36,693 nucleotides of DNA from assembly GCA_019247695.1 (NCBI GenBank), contig JAFBAP010000185.1:1-36693 (forward strand), in the 5' to 3' direction. Numbering within the stretch: position 1 is the first letter of the stretch; each line of letters opens with the position of its first letter. This DNA comes from Verrucomicrobiota bacterium. GTDB taxonomy: Bacteria; Verrucomicrobiota; Verrucomicrobiia; Chthoniobacterales; JAFAMB01. Shown here in pieces: positions 26,480 to 34,103 of this stretch. The position numbers were made by a program, and so were the translations under genes. The notes below the pieces were generated by a model, which was given only the letters and a program-made list of their open reading frames with translations, did no database searches and was not told the DNA's origin.

Positions 26480-28749
26480 GCAGCCAGACGCTCTTTGACC
26501 TTCTGCCCGCCGTGTACCGGCTCAGGGACGCCCAACTGGTGCAATCCCGGAACCTGTTGAGCGCGGCTGAAACCGCGCAACTGCGGGCGTTGCAGGCGCC
26601 GGCAGGACCATTGTCGACGACTGAACAGGAACAGTTAAACCAGCTCACGGCGAAAGCCGCGCGCGGGCCTCTCCAATCGTTGCTCATGCTGATCGAGGAA
26701 CAACTCGCGGTGATGGCGTATGACCTCGAGCAGCTTTATGACGATCAATTCATCGAAACCTGTGCCTCGTGGGTTATTCCCTATATCGGGGACCTGATAG
26801 GCTACCGGCCGGTCAACGGTGTGGCACCCGCGGTTGCCAGCCCCCGCGCAGAGGTAGCCAACACCATTTCTTTTCGGCGTCGAAAAGGCACCGTCCTCGT
26901 GCTGGAGCAATTGGCGCGAGACGTGACCGGGTGGGGCGCACACGCTGTCGAGTTTTTTGAGCGGCTGGCAGTGACCCAATACGCGAAACATGTCCGGCTG
27001 CATAGCCGTTACACGCCCGATTTGCGCAATTGGCAGGTACGCAGCTACATGGATACGGCGTTCGACGTCGCCGCCCACTGGGCCGACGTTCATCGCATCG
27101 CGGTGGAGCGGGGCCGATACAACCTCCGCAATGTCGGCATCTTCATCTGGTCGCTGAACGCCTACCCTCTGACGAAGATCCCGGCTACCGCCGTCGACGC
27201 CGGCGGCCGGTTTTTCCGTTTCAGCCCGTTGGGGGCGGATTCGCCTCTCTTTAACAACCCGGTCTCCCAAGGATCCGATATCACGGCGGCTTCCCAGCCG
27301 GTGAACGTGCCGGACCGGCTGCGGCGGCGCGTCTTGTGCCGGGACCTCCAAACCGGAGTCGGGACGGTCTATTACGGCGAAGGAAACAGCCTGGCTTTGT
27401 ATCTCAACCACACCCTCCTGAACCCGTACCAGATCCGGGTTTGCAACCTCTCCGGCAACGACGGGAACTGGGCTAACGTACCACCGGCGGAAAGCCCGTA
27501 TGCCGCTTGCGTTGATCCGGAACTGGGCCGGATCGCCCTCCGGGATGCGGTCCAACCGCCTCCAGCGGCCGGGTCCGCGACGCCGCAACTGCAGGCCTCA
27601 TTTTACTACGGTTTCAACGCCGCCATGGGCGCCGGGGAATACCCCCGGTCTGATAGTTTCACCGTCGGGACGGAAGCGTTGGTTTTTCAGTTTCCCGACC
27701 GGTCCGGTGCGCCTCGTTATCAGAACCTGCAGGATGCTCTGGATTTCGCCGCCGGCAGTCTGACCGGGAACGGGCGGGCGGCGGTCGAAATCACCGACAG
27801 CGGGATCTACCTGCTGGCCGGTGCTCCCGCACTCACTGTCACCGTGCCGGCCGCCGCAACCATTGAGCTCAGGGCGGCCGACGGGTGCCGCCCGACCCTG
27901 ATCTTGAGCGGCGAAATCGTGGTCGTCGGAGATACGGCGAGCACCTTTAACCTGAATGGACTGATGATCGTCTATGCGCCGCCTTCACCGGGGGGAGGAT
28001 TTCCTCCAGCCTTACTTCACGTCTTTGGCGGCGCCAACCAGCTGGGCAACCTCGGACTGACCCACTGCACGCTCGTTCCCGGGTGGGCCCTGACACCCGC
28101 CGGGCAGCCTCAGCCGCTCTATGCCGGGAGGCCCGCCTTGCTCGCAGAATCGTCGGGGCTGCAAATCACCGTTCAAAAATCCGTCGTCGGCGGATTGTGG
28201 GTCGACGCAGGCTCCGCGGCCAGTCTCTCTGACAGCATCGTGGATGCAGGCGCCCCAACCGGCGTCGCCTACGCGGGCGTCGACGGGGCGAGCGGCGGAG
28301 GCCATCTCACGCTCCAGAGCTGCACGGTCATAGGGAAGGTCCACGCCACGCTGTTTCCCTTGGTCTCCGGCAGCATCCTCTGGGCCGGACTTGCCGCCGG
28401 TGATAGTTGGACCGCACCCGTTCTCGCCGACCGCAAACAACAGGGTTGTGCACGCTTCAGCTATCTTCCGGCCGGCTCGGTCGTGCCCCGGCAGTTCGAA
28501 TGCGTGGAGCAGGGGACACAGGGGACCGGTGGATCCTTGCCGATCTTTTACTCTTTGCGCTACGGCGACCCCGGGTATGCGAAGCTCTCGCCGTCTACCC
28601 CCGACTCCATCCGCCGGGGAGCGGACGACGGGGGGGAAATGGGCGCGTTCCACTTTGTGCTCGCCCCCCTCCGCGAAAATGATCTGCGGGTGCGGCTGCC
28701 GGAATATCTGCCCGTCGGCCTGGAGTTCGGAATTTTTTATCAAACTTGA
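26476..28749 (+). CDS. gpI-like tail protein with a beta-helix C-terminal region
   Basis: This 757-residue protein has a P2 gpI-like tail domain at its N-terminus: TLFDLLPAVYRLRDAQ, then YDLEQLYDDQFIETCASWVI, PYIGDLIGYRP, TISFRRRKGTVLVLEQLARD and the region up to about residue 250. gpI-type proteins attach fibres to the baseplate. From about residue 410 on, the sequence turns into repeating beta strands (RYQNLQDALDFAAGSLTGNG, then VEITDSGIYLLAG, TVTVPAAATIELRAADGCRP and LTHCTLVPG) that look like a right-handed beta-helix, as in many fibre and pectate-lyase-like proteins. The fusion suggests it contributes to the exposed edge of the baseplate. It overlaps the preceding gene by ATGA and is followed 15 bases later by the fibre candidate. 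Confidence 0.85.
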   Translation: MSSQTLFDLLPAVYRLRDAQLVQSRNLLSAAETAQLRALQAPAGPLSTTEQEQLNQLTAKAARGPLQSLLMLIEEQLAVMAYDLEQLYDDQFIETCASWVIPYIGDLIGYRPVNGVAPAVASPRAEVANTISFRRRKGTVLVLEQLARDVTGWGAHAVEFFERLAVTQYAKHVRLHSRYTPDLRNWQVRSYMDTAFDVAAHWADVHRIAVERGRYNLRNVGIFIWSLNAYPLTKIPATAVDAGGRFFRFSPLGADSPLFNNPVSQGSDITAASQPVNVPDRLRRRVLCRDLQTGVGTVYYGEGNSLALYLNHTLLNPYQIRVCNLSGNDGNWANVPPAESPYAACVDPELGRIALRDAVQPPPAAGSATPQLQASFYYGFNAAMGAGEYPRSDSFTVGTEALVFQFPDRSGAPRYQNLQDALDFAAGSLTGNGRAAVEITDSGIYLLAGAPALTVTVPAAATIELRAADGCRPTLILSGEIVVVGDTASTFNLNGLMIVYAPPSPGGGFPPALLHVFGGANQLGNLGLTHCTLVPGWALTPAGQPQPLYAGRPALLAESSGLQITVQKSVVGGLWVDAGSAASLSDSIVDAGAPTGVAYAGVDGASGGGHLTLQSCTVIGKVHATLFPLVSGSILWAGLAAGDSWTAPVLADRKQQGCARFSYLPAGSVVPRQFECVEQGTQGTGGSLPIFYSLRYGDPGYAKLSPSTPDSIRRGADDGGEMGAFHFVLAPLRENDLRVRLPEYLPVGLEFGIFYQT

Positions 28750-28764
28750 TTAAGGAAGTCCGCC

Positions 28765-31700
28765 ATGGGTTTCGATAACAGCCGTTTCACTTTCAATCCT
28801 TGGAACGATTATTTCGGCGTCGTGATGCAGCAGGGGCGCGTCCAGCTCGATTCGGACTGGAACGAGTGGCTCGCCGAATTCGTCCGGCGCATTCACGCTG
28901 GAACTCTGGACATCCTCGGTCTGGCCGGCGTGCCGTCCACCACCCCTTACGGATTCAAGATCAACGCTTACCACGACACCGCCGGGAATCATCTCACGAT
29001 CGGCACGGGACGAATGTACGTCGACGGAATTCTGGTCGAGAACCACGGACCGGTAACTCTGGCGCAGTGGAATCCCGCGCTTGCAGAGTGGTCGACGACC
29101 TCGCCCGGGGCTGCGGAGATCGACATTGACTACACTGACCAGCCTTACCTTCCCGGAGCTACCATCCCCGGGAACGGCCCTTTTCTCGTCTACCTGGACG
29201 TGTGGCAAAGGGAGGTGAGCTATCTCGAAGACGTGAGCCTGGTGGATAAGGCGGTCGGGGTTGAGACCACCGGACGCCTCCAGACGGTCTGGCAAGTCAA
29301 ACTGCTCGACATCAGCGGCGTGGGAGGCGTGGACTGCTCCACGCCGGACTCGCAGATCCAGTCAGTGATCACCGGGGGGACTTTGATTCAGCCCTCCGCA
29401 AGTCTGCTCACTACCGGGGTTGTGCCCTCGGCGTCCGCGGGGCCGTGTGCCCTCAGCCCGGTTCCCGGCTACACCGGCCTGGAAAATCAGCTTTATCGAC
29501 TGGAGATTCACCAAGGCGGAAGTACGACGTCAACTCCGCCGCCAACCTTCAAATGGTCGCGCGAAGATGCGTCCGTCGCCACCTTGGTTACCGCCATCTC
29601 CACCGTCACCAACTCAGCAGGCGTCCCGGCCAGTCAGCTCACGGTTCAAAGCCTGGGCCGCGACCAGGTGCTGGGGTTCAACCCCGGTGATTGGATCGAA
29701 ATCGTTGATGACTACCTGGAGCTGAACCCTCCGGCCTCGAACGGCCAAGCTCAGCCCGGAGAATTACACCGCATTGATAGCATCAATGCGGCGGCCAATA
29801 CCGTCACGTTGGACTTCACGGTCTCGTCGGCAAGTTTCCCCGTCATCAATACCAACCAAACCATCCCGAGCCGCCACACCCGCATCCGTCGCTGGGACCA
29901 GGCAGGCGCGGTCTATCAGAGCGACGGTGCAACCGTCTGGATCGACCTGGACTCCTTTGGAAGTACCGGTATTCCTGTGCCACCTGCCGATACGGCCGTC
30001 ATCCTGGAAAATGGAATTACGGTGGCTTTCGAAGGAAGCTCATTCCGGACCGGCGATTTCTGGCTTTTCGCCGCCCGCACCGCGGACGGATCGGTGGAGA
30101 TCCTCAACCAACCCGCTGCCGCCCAGACCCAACCGGCTGCCTCCCCCTGGAACGCGGCAACGGCGTACGCTCCAGGGCAAGTCGTGACCCGCAGTGGAAC
30201 CTACTATATCTGCCTGGTGGCTAACACCGGCAACGCGCCGCCGAATGCGGCGTTCTGGGCTCCCCAGACCTCGCCTTTTGGCATCCATCACCACTACCGC
30301 CGTCTGGGAATCGTCGACTTCACGGCAACGCCCCCGAAAGTCAGCGATTGCCGCCGGGTTTTCCAGCCCTTGGCGAATCCGGGCATTCATGTCACAAGTA
30401 TTCTCCTCGGCAGTAGTCCGCTCCTGAACGATAGCACGGTTACGGTCCAAGCCTTGGCTAACGGGATCAGCGTGGTCTTCGATACCGCGGTGGATCCTGC
30501 CATCATCACCCAGCCCACCGCGTCGAATTGCCCCATTTGCTTTGTGGCCGCCGACCTTCCCGTCCCGGCTGCCTCAGGGGGAGGTTTTAATCGTTTCATC
30601 CTCTCCGCAAGCGTCACGGTGGCTTCCGGCGCTATTAACTGGAAGCCGGCCCCGGCCGCCATCACGGCGCTGGTAAATCAGATCGCCGCGGGGAGCCCAC
30701 CGTTATTGGCTCGACTGACGTTGAAGGGTAATTCCATCTGGGCGCACGGCGATCGGAACGTCTATCTGAATGGATCGGCCCTGGGCGTGCTAAATACTAC
30801 GGGTGGCAGCCCGCAAAGCAACTTGCAGCTGCCCAGCGGCGACGGCCGGCGTTCCGCTGACTTTGAGACGTGGTTCTGGCTCATCTCCCAACCGCCGGTT
30901 ACCTTGTCGGCCAGTACCGTCAGTTTCATCAACCCACAGATGGTCGGCTCGCCGGTCGCCGCGGCGCCCATTACCTTGACCAATAATAGCGGAAGTCCAC
31001 TAACCTTCCCCGGCACCGGCATCAGCATCACCGGCGCTAACTCGGGAGATTTCAAGGTGACGAACACTTGCGGCCCCACGGTGGCCCCGGGAGCCAGTTG
31101 CACGCTCACCGTTACGTTCACGCCCACGGCTACGGGCACTCGAACCGCGCAACTCAGCGTCATGGTCAGCGCCCAGCCTACTCCGCTCCTGGTTACGCTG
31201 ACCGGTACCGGTATCCAACCGCTGGTTAATGTGTCCACCAACAACCTGAGTTTCCCGGCCCAAACCGTGGGCACGACCAGTGCGCCGCAGCCCGTAATCC
31301 TGAGCAATCCCGGCACTTCGCAACTCACGATCTCCAGCCTCGCCGTCGAGGGGGCCGACTATACCTTGACCAGCACGTGCGGTGGAAACCTGCAACCTGG
31401 CCAGCAATGCACGATCAACGTTCAATTTGCACCGACCGCCGCTGGAACTCGAACCGGCGACGTGCAGATTCTGACCAATGCCGGTAACGTCTTGATACAA
31501 CTGACGGGTACGGCGATCGCGGCGGTACCGGGGGCGAGTGTGTCCTCTACCAGCCTGGACTTTGGAGTGGTCTTGACCACCTCGAGCAGTTCGAAGACCG
31601 TGACGTTGACGAGCACCGGAAACACTCAGCTAACCATCACCGGTATCGGGATAACCGGCAGCAACGCCGGCAGCTTTTCGCAAAGCAACACCTGCGGCGG

Positions 31701-32085
31701 GGCCCTGCAGCCCAGCCAGCAATGCACCATCACCGTTACATTTGCACCGGCCGTGACCGGACCGTTGTCCGCCCAATTACAGATCACCACCAACGCCGGA
31801 ACGTTTACGGTCGCGCTAACCGGGACCGGTCGGCCACCAAAGAGCGAAACCAAGGATACCAAGGACGGTAAGGACCGCAAGGACAACAAGGAGGATCAGG
31901 ACAAGCATGGCCACATCGAGAAGATCCAGTTGGAAAAGATCCAAGTGGGAACTGAGAGGCCGCTGGCTCAAAGGTTCTCGTCCCCGCCGGAAACTTCAGG
32001 CGAGGCAGAGGCAGGCGGCGAAAGCGCGATGAAGAGCGCATTTATCAGCCCTGAAGAGCGTCCCAAGGTTGGCCCTCAAGGGTAA
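28765..32085 (+). CDS. DUF6519-type protein with chitin-binding-like module and ASH repeats; fibre candidate
   Basis: This 1106-residue protein is the last of the operon. The N-terminus, DNSRFTFNPWNDYFGVVMQQ followed by GRVQLDSDWNEWLAEFVRR, is the DUF6519 signature found in eCIS clusters. At about residues 460-502 is a module like CBM5/12 chitin-binding domains (SPWNAATAYAPGQVVTRSGT, then YYICLVANTG...FWAPQ). From about 710 to 1025 there are three ASH/choice-of-anchor D domains of roughly 100 residues, each with a C-G-x-x-x-x-P-G/S-x-x-C-T-I/L-x-V-x-F-x-P core. The end (1025-1106) is a highly charged tail with K/D runs. The arrangement suggests an extended, surface-exposed fibre that could bind polysaccharide. 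No signal peptide is present, as expected for an eCIS part released by lysis. AAGGAAG precedes the ATG. Confidence 0.8.
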   Translation: MGFDNSRFTFNPWNDYFGVVMQQGRVQLDSDWNEWLAEFVRRIHAGTLDILGLAGVPSTTPYGFKINAYHDTAGNHLTIGTGRMYVDGILVENHGPVTLAQWNPALAEWSTTSPGAAEIDIDYTDQPYLPGATIPGNGPFLVYLDVWQREVSYLEDVSLVDKAVGVETTGRLQTVWQVKLLDISGVGGVDCSTPDSQIQSVITGGTLIQPSASLLTTGVVPSASAGPCALSPVPGYTGLENQLYRLEIHQGGSTTSTPPPTFKWSREDASVATLVTAISTVTNSAGVPASQLTVQSLGRDQVLGFNPGDWIEIVDDYLELNPPASNGQAQPGELHRIDSINAAANTVTLDFTVSSASFPVINTNQTIPSRHTRIRRWDQAGAVYQSDGATVWIDLDSFGSTGIPVPPADTAVILENGITVAFEGSSFRTGDFWLFAARTADGSVEILNQPAAAQTQPAASPWNAATAYAPGQVVTRSGTYYICLVANTGNAPPNAAFWAPQTSPFGIHHHYRRLGIVDFTATPPKVSDCRRVFQPLANPGIHVTSILLGSSPLLNDSTVTVQALANGISVVFDTAVDPAIITQPTASNCPICFVAADLPVPAASGGGFNRFILSASVTVASGAINWKPAPAAITALVNQIAAGSPPLLARLTLKGNSIWAHGDRNVYLNGSALGVLNTTGGSPQSNLQLPSGDGRRSADFETWFWLISQPPVTLSASTVSFINPQMVGSPVAAAPITLTNNSGSPLTFPGTGISITGANSGDFKVTNTCGPTVAPGASCTLTVTFTPTATGTRTAQLSVMVSAQPTPLLVTLTGTGIQPLVNVSTNNLSFPAQTVGTTSAPQPVILSNPGTSQLTISSLAVEGADYTLTSTCGGNLQPGQQCTINVQFAPTAAGTRTGDVQILTNAGNVLIQLTGTAIAAVPGASVSSTSLDFGVVLTTSSSSKTVTLTSTGNTQLTITGIGITGSNAGSFSQSNTCGGALQPSQQCTITVTFAPAVTGPLSAQLQITTNAGTFTVALTGTGRPPKSETKDTKDGKDRKDNKEDQDKHGHIEKIQLEKIQVGTERPLAQRFSSPPETSGEAEAGGESAMKSAFISPEERPKVGPQG

Positions 32086-32091
32086 GGTAAT

Positions 32092-32191
32092 ACCATTCAA
32101 ACAGTCATTCCGGTAGAATATCGGCTCAGAGGAGGCACCGGATGATGCTTTGCACCTTGTTGAATCGGCCTTACACCATTCAAACAGTCAT
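32092..32191. repeat. Direct repeat ACCATTCAAACAGTCAT
   Basis: The 17 bases ACCATTCAAACAGTCAT occur at 32092-32108 and 32175-32191, 83 bases apart start to start. Related bases follow both copies (GGTAGAAT and GGTGGAAC). It lies just after the operon's last stop codon. It could be a duplicated piece of the neighbouring dispersed element or a protein-binding pair. Confidence 0.7.
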
Positions 32192-32194
32192 CTT

Positions 32195-32267
32195 GGTGGA
32201 ACCCCGGGCTAAGCTCTGCCGGCCCGTTGGGCCTAAGACAAGATTTCTAACTCGATGGCCATCGAAA
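32195..32267. repeat. Dispersed hairpin repeat, right copy
   Basis: This segment holds a diverged form of the unit at 58-98 and 153-193 (ACCCCGGGCTAAGCTCTGCC, then the hairpin GGCCC-GTT-GGGCC at 32221-32233). It is followed at 32236-32267 by the box that is also found at 277-306. The 256-base gap 32086-32341 is otherwise without a gene. It separates the injection-system operon from the ATP-grasp operon and probably holds the latter's promoter. Confidence 0.6.
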
Positions 32268-32341
32268 GGGTATAAGGTCCCTTGGCGTCGATCCTTCGAA
32301 GACAACAAGCCGCATAGGAGTGCACGGAGAGGCCGTTTTCC

Positions 32342-33052
32342 ATGATTATCATCCTGGCCAGCCGGTGGGACCAAACTTCCCGGGCCGTCGCCTCGCGTTG
32401 GGCGCCACTTGACGTTCGAATCCTGACCGCTCGGGATCTTTCGATCGTGGGTTGGCGCCAGCAGCAAAGCGCTCCGGACGGTGACACCGCGGTTGCCGAA
32501 CGGAAGTTGGTACCGCACGAAAAGATTACCGGAGTGTTAACCCTCCTGCCTTGCGTCTTCGAGGAGGAACTTACGGAAATAGTTCCCGAGGACCGCGGGT
32601 ACGTCGCGTCTGAAATGACCGCCTTTCTATTATTCTGGCTCTCGCGACTTAGGTGCCCGGTACTTAACCGGCCGACGCCGGCGTGCCTCTCGGGGCCCTA
32701 TTGGCGACGGGAGAAATGGGTCCGGATCGCTGCTCAGGCCGGAATCCCGGTGGAACCGGTACACCGGCATTCGTCTCCGCCCGATTGCCCTTCGGAGGAA
32801 GGAGCGCTCCCGCTTTCCACCACCATGACCGTGATCGGAGATCGCGTTTTCGGCGAGGGCGAACCCGCCTTGCAAGGCTATGCGCTGCATCTCGCGCGCC
32901 TGGCTCAGGTCGAGTTGCTGGCGGTGCGTTTCTCCGGTCCCGAGCGTGGGGCATATTTTGTCAGGGCTGACGTGCTCCCCGATCTCTCGCACGCAGGGAT
33001 GGCGGACGCAGTGCTTGAACTCATCCGGAGCGGACAGAAGGGATGGGCGTGA
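32342..33052 (+). CDS. ATP-grasp companion protein, probably lacking the catalytic domain
   Basis: This 236-residue protein looks like the N-terminal (pre-ATP-grasp plus linker) half of an ATP-grasp ligase. It has a Rossmann-like opening (MIIILASRWDQTSRAVASRW), the EMTAFLLFWLSRLRCPVLNR segment and the YWRREKWVRIAAQAGIPVEP region, which resembles the stretch before the ATP-grasp core. It lacks the two conserved acidic/asparagine metal-ligand motifs of the catalytic domain. It overlaps the next gene, a complete ATP-grasp protein, by 10 bases, so the two probably work together, for example as substrate-binding and catalytic partners. The family name is not known to me, and the function is inferred. 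Confidence 0.65.
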   Translation: MIIILASRWDQTSRAVASRWAPLDVRILTARDLSIVGWRQQQSAPDGDTAVAERKLVPHEKITGVLTLLPCVFEEELTEIVPEDRGYVASEMTAFLLFWLSRLRCPVLNRPTPACLSGPYWRREKWVRIAAQAGIPVEPVHRHSSPPDCPSEEGALPLSTTMTVIGDRVFGEGEPALQGYALHLARLAQVELLAVRFSGPERGAYFVRADVLPDLSHAGMADAVLELIRSGQKGWA

Positions 33053-34044
33053 CTTCCAGCGATACGATTCTGCTCTGGGGTCTTCCGGCGGACTCTCCGA
33101 TCGCGACCGTGCGGGACGCGCTCAGAAGGGCAGGCCGCCGGGTGACCTTCCTCGACCAACGGGCCGTCCGGGATATCGAGGTAGAACTGACCGTTGGGAG
33201 CGGGGTGGAAGGCCTGCTCCGTGCAGGCGGCGAGACGTTCGATCTGGCCGGGGTGAAGGCCATGTACCTGCGTCCCCAAGACTCACGCAAACTGCCGGAC
33301 GTCGCCGGTGCCGGTGAGAATAGCGATCTCTGGCGGCACGCTCTGGCCGTGGAAGATATCCTGCTTTCATGGTCCGACCTTACGCCCGCCCTGGTCCTGA
33401 ACCGGCCGGGCGATATGGCGGCCAATAGCTCCAAACCCTATCAGGCATCGTGGATCGAGTCCCTTGGTTTCCTCATACCCGACACCTTGATTACCACCGA
33501 CCCCGGCCTTGCCCTGGCATTCTGGCGGCAACACGGTCAGGTGGTTTACAAATCAGTCAGCGGGATTCGCAGCATCGTGTCACGCCTGACGGCGGAACAC
33601 AGGCGGCGGTTTGACCGGATCGCCTCGTGTCCAACCCAGTTCCAGCAGTACGTTTCCGGCACAGAATACCGGGTGCACGTCGTCGGGGACGAAGTGTTTG
33701 CCTGTAGAATCGTCTCGGACGCGGATGACTATCGCTATGCGACCGGACCGGTCGAGATGCAGGCTTGCCGTCTGCCGGACGAGGTCGAGGCCCGATGCAA
33801 AACGCTGGCAGACTCGATGAACCTCTTGCTGGCGGGTGTCGACCTCCGGTGCACGCCGGAAGGCGCGTGGTATTGTTTTGAGGTTAATCCCTCCCCGGCG
33901 TTCACCTGTTTTGAGAGAGAGACCGGGCAGCCTATCACCGAAGCGGTGGCTGACCTCCTGGCGTCCGGCTACCGGAATTCTCCGCGTATACTGAACAATT
34001 CGATGCTCTTTGGAGAGCACAAAGCCGGCTTGACGGTGACGTAG
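33043..34044 (+). CDS. ATP-grasp (RimK-like) ligase
   Basis: This 333-residue protein has the RimK-type ATP-grasp layout: an N-terminal Rossmann-like domain (TILLWGLPADSPIATVRDAL), the NSSKPYQASWIESLGFLIPD lead-in, a nucleotide-binding lysine in VVYKSVSG, the QFQQYVSGTEYRVHVVGDEV strand and the metal-binding end LRCTPEGAWYCFEVNPSPAF. ATP-grasp enzymes of this type join a carboxylate to an amine or thiol through an acyl phosphate, often adding amino acids to a peptide or protein. It overlaps the companion protein gene and is followed by a glycosyltransferase/methyltransferase gene, so it may be part of a modification cassette. The substrate is unknown. Confidence 0.88.
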   Translation: MGVTSSDTILLWGLPADSPIATVRDALRRAGRRVTFLDQRAVRDIEVELTVGSGVEGLLRAGGETFDLAGVKAMYLRPQDSRKLPDVAGAGENSDLWRHALAVEDILLSWSDLTPALVLNRPGDMAANSSKPYQASWIESLGFLIPDTLITTDPGLALAFWRQHGQVVYKSVSGIRSIVSRLTAEHRRRFDRIASCPTQFQQYVSGTEYRVHVVGDEVFACRIVSDADDYRYATGPVEMQACRLPDEVEARCKTLADSMNLLLAGVDLRCTPEGAWYCFEVNPSPAFTCFERETGQPITEAVADLLASGYRNSPRILNNSMLFGEHKAGLTVT

Positions 34045-34103
34045 GTTCGGGATCGGTGCGGGTAACCCCCGGCCCCACAACCTTACGACGCCGGATTCGC
34101 GCT

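Noticed and set aside
32138-32154. Possible second sigma-54 promoter before the ATP-grasp operon
   Set aside because: GG (32140-32141) and GC (32152-32153) have the right spacing and the -12 part reads TTGCA, but the -24 part matches only at GG. It is too weak to call.
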